A stretch of 37,372 nucleotides of DNA from a virus. The notes beneath the pieces were generated by a model, which saw nothing but the letters and a program-made list of their open reading frames with translations, ran no database searches and was not told the DNA's origin. This document shows, piece by piece, positions 31,901 to 37,372 of the stretch; the first letter of the stretch is position 1, and the number at the start of each line of letters is the position of its first letter. The stretch covers positions 1 through 37,372 of IMG/VR virus record IMGVR_UViG_3300046747_000284. One strand, written 5' to 3'. The position numbers were made by a program, and so were the translations under genes.

Positions 31901-32134
31901 GCTCGGGTGATGGGCCGGCCCCGCTCGATGGTCACCTTCAGCACGGAGCTGGCACCGGACCTCGAGCGTGGCCGCGTCATCGGATTCACATCGGACTTCG
32001 ATTCTCTGCTACCCTTCCCCGACCCGGACTCCGATGGGACGTGGCAGGGCAAGCGGTTCATGGTCATCGAGACTGAGCAGCACCTCGGGCCGGTGGCCTT
32101 CTACACGAAGGTCGTCGCTGTCGGCTTGGACTAG
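28991..32134 (+). CDS. Large tail tip / hub protein
   Basis: A 1047-residue protein with GTG start at 28991 overlapping the previous TGA. Early beta domain (FSGLLGQYWAPQIIEVQPVQ ... VFTGVVIRSVSNATTLVLDL), then PVVYGRH and DLRRPW, and later domains with FRPGDIIEREGMTVERTPLS and GVDLYYG, which recall baseplate-hub and tail-tip proteins. It is the largest virion gene after the tape measure, and probably organises the tail end. The domain limits are not certain. Confidence 0.72.
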   Translation: MSAPANFLAQWRTGLRKLVVLAEVDVRDVNSLAVTTYHFATSETHTPQGLTFSGLLGQYWAPQIIEVQPVQAPGSFGGTTVELCTCGLTLNAGALPPTMLLDGATVRIYLWDTQLKDFDDGLPVFTGVVIRSVSNATTLVLDLRQRTDWNRLIAPVTVTAEAYPHAPEDSIGQRIPVVYGRHTVPDLRRPWTPGLGVSDITGTTVVRGRSLVLGSTRVGAGVLVDTGRGAGATVNPKAKVLVASHKCAFVADHLFGAGMFVKAGDRLAALEPVSGGDVVNSVTEAGMLIPDNADIAWVCIRPTDVDVVANSAENPRAVLDPMGDTNYAHLDWTNNLKTLRMKLASLDELGEMTGVFAVIGYRTLASTFLTLRARNTTSGNTSDIALPASPSRTLVMKRIGTAWNSGVLGAPFSFTDIELEFGWPTSTPAVTGTGTADVYFAGVVVRYKPRLDVVTSERLVDHAATRPGGAHDTHGPPGHRRPAYHPYTVHETLPAVTELKGEFYANVVGYADDGQYATSGAFTGGVNAVVERPPDVVAHMLVGYGGEVLARIERDPSTFGSLVDARALFTTRLGESMLMAFSVAENVDMMTALSWIGAGAFALIYLDRFTDSWHMLPWNDTLPANYSWTFRPGDIIEREGMTVERTPLSNVLTGVDLYYGHDEFSGSYQHQARLAWDGSTAGYKYRGLRDEYLSVTTANQKLDFQTGGGAVTALLTLGDYDAVTYAIMVQAAMKTADAGNDFCVVNGATIISNGTDGNDRIFFRDHIANVDRTVALTPQEFPSLQAMLDYIGAAMTSACGTPGQPIIGAYTRSNRSVSFQRVDNVGHTAVNLTLYTTTGDIRSRRMYITLGWSGSAAPGASTGPIIAPDQREEELFVLGCLGNALSLLWETGTNGLKGLRVNCSSGLGFSTLRDSLSGGTVRSWVGDCPKHNREQALMQTALRYGARKDTTMELRTVNDTETARETRVRSARVMGRPRSMVTFSTELAPDLERGRVIGFTSDFDSLLPFPDPDSDGTWQGKRFMVIETEQHLGPVAFYTKVVAVGLD

Positions 32135-32143
32135 GAGGCGAAC

Positions 32144-32608
32144 ATGGGACAGGTCGTCAAGAACGTCGTCGTCATCCAGCCGCCCATCACGGTGACAGGA
32201 GGCACGTCGGGGAGTTCGGCGAAGGCCATCTATGTCCGCGGCGCGCGCTACGTCATCCTCCGCTTCCAGTCGACCGACGCCACCGACGTGCTGTCGGCCG
32301 CCGGCATCAATGAAGGCTGGGACCCGACGTTCCTGTTGGCGCAGGCGAACGCCATCGCCTCGGCGTTCTTCACGGCGCTCGGCGCGCCCATCTCACAGCG
32401 CTTGGACAAGGTCGGCGGCCTCCCGCTTATTATCACCGCGCCCGCAGCGAACCCGCACATGCGCATCATGGTCGACTGGATTGTCGCGACGTGGACGGCC
32501 GCTGGCGTGGGCGGCACGAACGACATCTCGGGCTTCACCATCACCGCAGAAGTCGTCTACGACACGGACGACGCGTTCCTGCCCACCGGCACGCCGCTCA
32601 CCGTCTGA
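32144..32608 (+). CDS. Hypothetical virion protein
   Basis: A 154-residue protein with an AGGAGG site in the short gap after the hub gene. It is beta-rich with a helical middle (LLAQANAIASAFFTALGA) and no membrane or signal segment. The next gene overlaps its stop (TGATG). It is likely a tail-tip component, but the family is unknown. Confidence 0.6.
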   Translation: MGQVVKNVVVIQPPITVTGGTSGSSAKAIYVRGARYVILRFQSTDATDVLSAAGINEGWDPTFLLAQANAIASAFFTALGAPISQRLDKVGGLPLIITAPAANPHMRIMVDWIVATWTAAGVGGTNDISGFTITAEVVYDTDDAFLPTGTPLTV

Positions 32609-33042
32609 TGTGGACCAACGGCGGACTTCGGCGCGTGCTCGACGGCACGCTGAACCTCACCACGGCGACACTCAAGGTGATGCTGCTCGACACCGGCTAC
32701 GTGCCCGACCCGGACCATGAGTTCGTCGCTTCCCTCGCTGCGAACGAACTCAGCGGCACCGGGTACACGGCCGGCTTCGGCGGCGCTGGGCGCAAGACGC
32801 TCGCGGGCAAGACGTTCACCAAGGACGACACACTCGACGAGGCGCGCTTCGACGCGACGGACCCGACGTGGGCCGGCGCTGACTTCGGGACGGTGGGCTG
32901 CGCCGCCATCATCAACGAGGTCACGAGCAACGCCGACAGCCCGGTGCTCGCGCTGCTTCCGGTGTCTCCGACCGTGCTCACGAGCGGCGGCACGCTGACG
33001 CTGACGCTCGGAACGTACGCAATGAAACTGACGGTGGGCTGA
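32608..33042 (+). CDS. Phage virion protein (tail-fibre associated type)
   Basis: A 144-residue protein starting with LDGTLNLTTATLKVMLLDTG, then YVPDPDHEFVASLAANELSG, GYTAG and RKTLAGKTFTKDD. This sequence style (short beta proteins with DTGY.pdpdh.fv) is widely found among tail-fibre-region genes. The function is not established. It is coupled to both neighbours by TGATG overlaps. Confidence 0.68.
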   Translation: MWTNGGLRRVLDGTLNLTTATLKVMLLDTGYVPDPDHEFVASLAANELSGTGYTAGFGGAGRKTLAGKTFTKDDTLDEARFDATDPTWAGADFGTVGCAAIINEVTSNADSPVLALLPVSPTVLTSGGTLTLTLGTYAMKLTVG

Positions 33043-34349
33043 TGGCTGACGTCCTCAAGACCACGAACTGGTGGAGCGCGAACCCACCGGCCGGCACCAT
33101 CGTCAACGTCTCCGGGGCCGTGGCGACCGAGGCGGTGCTCATCGCAGCGGCGGATGCGCACGATGCGAACGACGCGACCGGCGAGCAGTTCAACGTGCAG
33201 GGCGACGGCGTGAGCATCAATGGCAGCGCCAACCTCACGCAGGTCAAGACGCTCACGGCAGCCTCGGGCGGCATCAAGTTCCTGCGGCTCAAGTGGCGCG
33301 GGCGCACCGTCATCTCCGGCAGCGGCTCCCCCAGCGGAGCGGGCAGCGTCACGCCCTACGCCGACTTCGGCGGCGGGGCGACACCCATCGGCATCGCGCA
33401 GGCGCTCACGAACGCCTATGCGAACTACACGCTCGACCTGCTCAACCATCCGCTCACGGGGCTGCCGTGGACGGCGGCGCAGGTCAACGGCACGGCGTTC
33501 GGCTATCGCATTGACGCGAGCGCAGACAGCGCGACGTTCCTCGGGCTCGCGACGACGCGCATCGTCGAGTTCACCGTCGAGGTGTGGGGTCAGGACGTGA
33601 CCGGGGGCACCGTCGGTGTCATCGGGCACGGCCTCGTGGCTGCGACGGCGGATGCTGGCGGAGCGTTTGTTCCCGCCATCGACCCGCGCGACCCGACGGC
33701 CGTGGTCGCTATCGGTTCTACGCTCGACCAGACGAGCAACCTCGTCACCGTCAGGAGCTTCAAGGCGAGCCTCAACGACCAGAGCAACCTGACGAAGGAC
33801 ACGTTCACGTCGCCCGCCTCGTGGCCGAACAGCGGCACGCAGACGCAGCCGCTCTACGGCTCGGGCACGCAGGGCGTGCAGGGCGACGCCGCTGCGGGGA
33901 ACGGCATTCAGGGCACCGACGCCATCAGCGGCATCAAGCTGTTCGCGACTGTGCGCGTGTCGAAGTCGGCCACGGCCACGGCTCCGACGAACGTTCGCTT
34001 CGGCACGACGATGGGCGTCAAGGCGCTCGTCAGCGGACCGACCGTGCGCGACATCGCTGCGCTCAACGACACGATGTGGGAGGTCGTGCAGACGGCCCTC
34101 ATCACCACCGGGCAGTTCGGCAACCCGTTCACGTGGGGGAACGACGTCGATAGCGTGTGGGCCAGCCTGTTCGGATGGACGTTCAACCACACGTACTCGA
34201 ACGCATCGAACCCGATGACCACGCAGGTCGAGGTCGCCGAAGCGTGGATTGAAATCTACGGGCCGGTCGGTGCGCAGCCGGTGCTCATCGAGCTGTCGCA
34301 CTCGCTAGGGCTCCCGGTCAAGCAGCAGGCGCTCGAAGGCACGTTCTAG
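33042..34349 (+). CDS. Tail fibre / adhesin-like virion protein
   Basis: A 435-residue beta-rich protein, Ala/Thr/Ser/Gly-dominated (GEQFNVQGDGVSINGSANLT, LRLKWRGRTVISGSGS), with two similar sandwich-like halves: each ends with a motif about a region of VE(F/A)..E(V/I)(W/Y)G (EFTVEVWG and VEVAEAWIEIYG). It lies between tail-tip genes and the lysis cassette, where receptor-binding proteins are usual. A fibre or tip role is inferred. Confidence 0.6.
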   Translation: MADVLKTTNWWSANPPAGTIVNVSGAVATEAVLIAAADAHDANDATGEQFNVQGDGVSINGSANLTQVKTLTAASGGIKFLRLKWRGRTVISGSGSPSGAGSVTPYADFGGGATPIGIAQALTNAYANYTLDLLNHPLTGLPWTAAQVNGTAFGYRIDASADSATFLGLATTRIVEFTVEVWGQDVTGGTVGVIGHGLVAATADAGGAFVPAIDPRDPTAVVAIGSTLDQTSNLVTVRSFKASLNDQSNLTKDTFTSPASWPNSGTQTQPLYGSGTQGVQGDAAAGNGIQGTDAISGIKLFATVRVSKSATATAPTNVRFGTTMGVKALVSGPTVRDIAALNDTMWEVVQTALITTGQFGNPFTWGNDVDSVWASLFGWTFNHTYSNASNPMTTQVEVAEAWIEIYGPVGAQPVLIELSHSLGLPVKQQALEGTF

Positions 34350-34359
34350 GAGGTGGCTT

Positions 34360-34710
34360 GTGGCGGATGAAGTCGTGGTCGGCGCTACGCGCAAGGACCT
34401 CGTGGTCGTGCTCCTCGATGCGACCACCGGGGTGCCCATCAACCTGACCGGAGGTAGCGCGAAGCTGCAGGGCCGCTCGCCGGACCTCGTCGCGGTGAAC
34501 ATCGACAGCGTGATGACGCTGACCGACCCGGCGAACGGCAAGGTGACGATGGCGTCGCTTGGCGCGCTCGTGACACACGCGAACCTCGCCGCAGCGAGCA
34601 TCGTGAGCGCGGTCTACAAGCTGCGCGTGCGGTTCACGGATGCGTCGGCGAAGGTGGACTTCGGGCCGGAGTTCGAACTGGTGTTCAAGGACAACCCGCT
34701 CGGAGCCTGA
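34360..34710 (+). CDS. BppU-like baseplate / Ig-fold protein
   Basis: A 116-residue protein with GTG start at 34360 after GGAGGT. VGATRKDLVVVLLDATTGVP, then INLTGGSAKLQGRS, MTLTDPANGKVT and YKLRVRFTD follow the outline of N-terminal baseplate upper protein domains (strand, 'dLTG', strand, 'G.v'). It could be a baseplate subunit or attachment domain. The similarity is by pattern only. Confidence 0.62.
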   Translation: MADEVVVGATRKDLVVVLLDATTGVPINLTGGSAKLQGRSPDLVAVNIDSVMTLTDPANGKVTMASLGALVTHANLAAASIVSAVYKLRVRFTDASAKVDFGPEFELVFKDNPLGA

Positions 34711-34712
34711 CC

Positions 34713-35171
34713 ATGAACGGACTCGGGCAACGGTCGTTCATCATGCTGCACCACTCACTCACGCCGGACGGCACGACCGTCTCGTGGGGAGCGATTCGGA
34801 AGTACCACGTCGCGACATTGGGGTGGCGCGACATCGGTTATCACATGGGCGTCGAGCTGGTTGGCGACCATCTCGAAGCGCTCATCGGGCGTCCAGAGGA
34901 CGAGGACGCGGCCGCGTGCTCACAGGACCAGATGAATCGTCTCGCGTTGCACGTCTGCATCGTCGGCGACTTCGACGATGCGCCCCCCAGCGAGGACCTG
35001 CTCACGTTCATCGCGCGGTACGTCGTCTGCCCGTGGATGCTTCGGCACAACATTCCGCCGGAACGCATCGTCGGGCACCGCGACTACGCGACCTACAAGA
35101 GCTGTCCCGGGACCAAGTTCGACCTCGAACGGTTCCGCGTCATCGCGGGGGGACTTCGTGCGGGAATATGA
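34713..35171 (+). CDS. N-acetylmuramoyl-L-alanine amidase endolysin
   Basis: A 152-residue enzyme of the Amidase_2/PGRP fold that cuts the amide bond between MurNAc and L-Ala. Zinc ligands are probably His14 (LHHS), His122 (GHRD) and Cys131 (SCPG); Lys129 and IGYHMGVE also match the family. It has no separate cell-wall-binding domain and no signal peptide, so it needs the holin to reach the wall. Its T7-lysozyme-like size is typical. It begins the lysis cassette. Confidence 0.88.
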   Translation: MNGLGQRSFIMLHHSLTPDGTTVSWGAIRKYHVATLGWRDIGYHMGVELVGDHLEALIGRPEDEDAAACSQDQMNRLALHVCIVGDFDDAPPSEDLLTFIARYVVCPWMLRHNIPPERIVGHRDYATYKSCPGTKFDLERFRVIAGGLRAGI

Positions 35172-35514
35172 GCGTGACCCCATGTACCCAATCGACAGGT
35201 TCGTTCGCCGGCTCGCCATCTACGCGGGGGCAGCCCTTGCCGTCACCTCGCTGACGGCGCTCACCATCCGCGTCTCGCAGCGCGAGATTCGGTCGTCCAT
35301 CGACGACGTGCATGACGACGTGACGCAGCTGCGCTACGAGGTCCACGCCCGCAGCGTCATGGACAGCGTGCGCTTCGAGCGCACCATCGAGGTCGTTGAG
35401 CTGGTCGCCGCGGCGCTGGTTGAGCCGGACGGCAGCAACGAGCAGAAGGAAGCCGTCACGGAACTTCGCCGTCGGCGGCACATCACCGCGGTACCGATAG
35501 GAGGTCTCCCATGA
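35158..35514 (+). CDS. Membrane-anchored coiled-coil protein (spanin-like)
   Basis: A 118-residue protein. A single membrane segment (IYAGAALAVTSLTALTIRV, residues 21-39) is followed by a charged coiled coil (about 42-105). This layout, between endolysin and holin, resembles inner-membrane spanins, though no embedded outer spanin is seen. GTG 35158 follows GGGGGGA and overlaps the amidase end; ATG 35182 is another possible start. Confidence 0.6.
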   Translation: MREYERDPMYPIDRFVRRLAIYAGAALAVTSLTALTIRVSQREIRSSIDDVHDDVTQLRYEVHARSVMDSVRFERTIEVVELVAAALVEPDGSNEQKEAVTELRRRRHITAVPIGGLP

Positions 35515-35921
35515 GATTCATCACCACGGCGCTCGCGGTCTCGGCGCTGCTGCTGCTCACGACCGTCGCCAGCTACGCGCAGGCGATGCCGCCCGGCGAC
35601 CCGGTGGCGCTGCTCGCGTGGCTCAAGGGGAACGTCATCATCCTCCAGCTCCTCGTCGGCGTCGTCTGGAAGTACGCGCCGTTCCTCAAGGGGCTCTCGA
35701 ACCAGCTCATCCCGTGGGCGAACGTCGCGGTGTTCATCGTCTCGGTGTTCGCGGGCGTCGCCATCGCGGCAACGCCGGGCGCGCCCCCGGTCGTGCATCA
35801 CAGCTTCGCCGCGGTGCTGCTGCTCGGCTTCCTGCATTCCGGCGTGGCGAAGGTGCTCTACGACGGCTGGCTGAAGCCGGCGCTCGACGCGACGCTGGGC
35901 AAGGCGTTCGGCACCGCGTGA
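35511..35921 (+). CDS. Holin candidate
   Basis: A 136-residue protein with an N-terminal signal-anchor or signal peptide (ALAVSALLLLTTVASYAQA, cleavage likely after AQA). Further hydrophobic segments are at about 44-55, 72-87 and 97-110 (WANVAVFIVSVFAGVAIAAT, FAAVLLLGFLHSG). Position in the lysis cassette and the number of membrane spans fit a class I-type holin. The strong AGGAGG site suggests high expression. No family is recognised. Confidence 0.65.
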   Translation: MRFITTALAVSALLLLTTVASYAQAMPPGDPVALLAWLKGNVIILQLLVGVVWKYAPFLKGLSNQLIPWANVAVFIVSVFAGVAIAATPGAPPVVHHSFAAVLLLGFLHSGVAKVLYDGWLKPALDATLGKAFGTA

Positions 35922-37258
35922 TGGCGAAGGCGAACGGTGCGGTCGCTCGGCCGAGCGGCGGCCTCACCATCGTCACGCTCGACATCGCCAAGCTGAACCC
36001 GGCTCCGTACAACCCACGCCGGATGACCGAGGAGCAGGCGAAGCAGCTCGTCGCCAGCATCAGGAAGTTCGGGTTCCAAGAGCCGGTGATTGTGAACCGC
36101 CATCGGTCGCGGATGAACGTCATCGTCGGCGGGCACATGCGCGTGCGCGCGGCGCAGGCGCTCGGCTACAAGCAGGTCCCGTGCGTCTACGTCTCGCTCG
36201 AGGAACCGCAGGAGCGCGAACTCAACCTGCGCCTGAACCGGAACCTCGGCGAGTGGGACTGGGACCTGCTCGCAGAGTTCGACGTGCCGGTGCTGCGCGA
36301 CGTCGGCTTCACCGACGAAGAACTGGTGAAGCACTTCGACATCGACGACGGCACCGGGTCAAGCGCGACCGACACCCTGCCGGACGAGCCCGCGCCCGAG
36401 CGCGTGAAGCCCGGCGAGGTGTGGGCGCTCGGCGACCATCGCGTCATCTGCGGCGACTCGACCGACGCGCCGACGCTGGCGAAGCTGCTCGGCGACCTGC
36501 GCATCGACTTCGTCGTGACCTCGCCGCCCTACAACGCAGACGTGGCGTACGACGAGCACGACGACAAGATGACGCGCGAGGACTACCTGAAGCTCGTCAG
36601 CGGCGTCGTCGGCACGTTCATGCCGATGATGAAGCCGGGGCGGGCCATCGCGTGGAACATCGGCGTGACGCCGAAGTCGGCGTACCACCGGCACGCCTGC
36701 GTCATCGAGGACTGCGGCGGCACCTTCGTCAGGAACCTCGTGTGGCGGAAAGCGGGTATCGCCATTCCGCTGGCGAGCGGCCACGACCACAAGGTGCGCG
36801 GCATAGCGCCGAACTACGTCCACGAGATGGTCATGGTGTTCGCGAACGGCCCGAAGCTCGAGCAGGGCGGCTCGGTGCATCTCGGCGACGTGATGCGCGA
36901 CGACGTGTTCACGATTGCATCGTCTGTGGCCACGCGCGATGTGCCGACGGTCAGCCCGACGAAGGGCGGCCTGAAGCGCAACCGCATCAAGGCGCACCCC
37001 GCGATGTTCCCCGTGCAGCTGCCGCGCGAGTTCGTGCGGTTGTTCAGCGAGCCGGGCGAGGTCGTGTACGACCCGTTCAGCGGTGCGGGCACGACGCTGC
37101 TCGCGTGCGAGGAGTCGGCGCGCGTGTTTCGAGGCGTCGAGCTGTCGCCGCGGTACGTCGACCTGACGCTGCTGCGGTGGGAGCGCATCACCGGCAAGCG
37201 GGCGGTCCTGCTGGGCGCGCCCGGGGGCAAGGCAAAGGCGGCCGCAGCAACGAGTTAG
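35921..37258 (+). CDS. ParB-domain DNA methyltransferase (beta class)
   Basis: A 445-residue protein. Residues about 18-110 form a ParB/Srx N-terminal domain (LDIAKLNPAPYNPRRMTEEQ, GGHMRVRAAQALGYKQVPCV). The methyltransferase follows: TSPPYN (motif IV) near 199-204 precedes DPFSGAGTT (motif I, AdoMet-binding) near 385-393, the beta-class order. The SPPY form is found in N4-cytosine and N6-adenine enzymes, so the modified base cannot be told. It probably protects phage DNA from restriction; no cognate nuclease is present. The start overlaps the holin stop. Its 3' end lies within the terminal repeat. Confidence 0.9.
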   Translation: MAKANGAVARPSGGLTIVTLDIAKLNPAPYNPRRMTEEQAKQLVASIRKFGFQEPVIVNRHRSRMNVIVGGHMRVRAAQALGYKQVPCVYVSLEEPQERELNLRLNRNLGEWDWDLLAEFDVPVLRDVGFTDEELVKHFDIDDGTGSSATDTLPDEPAPERVKPGEVWALGDHRVICGDSTDAPTLAKLLGDLRIDFVVTSPPYNADVAYDEHDDKMTREDYLKLVSGVVGTFMPMMKPGRAIAWNIGVTPKSAYHRHACVIEDCGGTFVRNLVWRKAGIAIPLASGHDHKVRGIAPNYVHEMVMVFANGPKLEQGGSVHLGDVMRDDVFTIASSVATRDVPTVSPTKGGLKRNRIKAHPAMFPVQLPREFVRLFSEPGEVVYDPFSGAGTTLLACEESARVFRGVELSPRYVDLTLLRWERITGKRAVLLGAPGGKAKAAAATS

Positions 37259-37372
37259 GACACGCATCGCACCACGCCTCCAAGGATGCCCTCAGGCGAG
37301 CCCGCCGGGGCACCGCGCCTCCGGGGCCAAGGACCGGCCTCGGGGGCGGCAGGCGGGCCTGTGGCGCATCGG
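37246..37372. repeat. Terminal direct repeat, right copy
   Basis: This is the exact copy of positions 1-127. It contains the final codons and TAG stop of the ParB-methyltransferase gene, then non-coding sequence that continues seamlessly into position 128 on a circular map. Confidence 0.95.

Overview
The window is a near-complete or complete genome of a tailed dsDNA phage of siphovirus type. It is GC-rich, densely packed, and its genes are mostly joined by ATGA or TGATG overlaps. The first 127 bases are repeated exactly as the last 127. This is what an assembler leaves when it closes a circular or circularly permuted molecule, so the non-redundant genome is 37,245 bp and the methyltransferase gene at the right end finishes at window position 13. 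The host cannot be named. High GC, strong Shine-Dalgarno sites and a CsrA-type regulator point to a GC-rich bacterium that uses SD-led initiation, and nothing more specific is visible.

Layout. (1) Positions 5701 to 179, leftward: nine genes ending at a clear rho-independent terminator (133-174). The operon holds a MoxR-type AAA+ ATPase, a protein with a Cas2/PaaX-like N-terminus, and a DUF2201-type protein carrying an HExxH motif and a VWA MIDAS domain, flanked by small unknown genes. (2) Positions 5702-6551: no convincing gene. It contains a good leftward promoter (TTGACT-17-TTACAT, 6233-6205) followed by about 490 nt of apparently structured, U-poor leader or non-coding RNA. (3) Positions 6552-13946, rightward early genes: a zinc-ribbon recombination-type protein, Gp157, several small DNA-binding proteins (excisionase-like HTH, winged helix, LexA-type wHTH), a CsrA-like protein, a DUF1376 replication-type protein, unknown small genes, an HNH protein and a possible small terminase. 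(4) Positions 13943-35171, the structural module: large terminase, a tRNA-like gene (anticodon CAU), a GHL15-type glycoside hydrolase, a portal-MuF fusion, a Com-like zinc ribbon, prohead protease, HK97-type capsid, connector and neck proteins, tail tube, a G/GT pair with a frameshift site, tape measure, tail-tip and fibre-like proteins, and an amidase endolysin. (5) Positions 35158-37258: a membrane-anchored coiled-coil protein (spanin-like), a holin candidate and a ParB-domain DNA methyltransferase.

How it works together. The rightward early block probably recombines and modifies phage DNA with host replication machinery, since no polymerase, helicase or primase is seen. The structural block builds an HK97-type head on a portal-MuF base and a tail whose 696-residue tape measure predicts roughly a 100 nm tail. 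The leftward operon is the accessory region. Its AAA+/VWA pair resembles MoxR-type chaperone and conflict modules, and its long leader plus the phage CsrA-like protein suggest RNA-level control. No integrase, CI-type repressor or CRISPR array was found, so a temperate lifestyle is not supported by this sequence.
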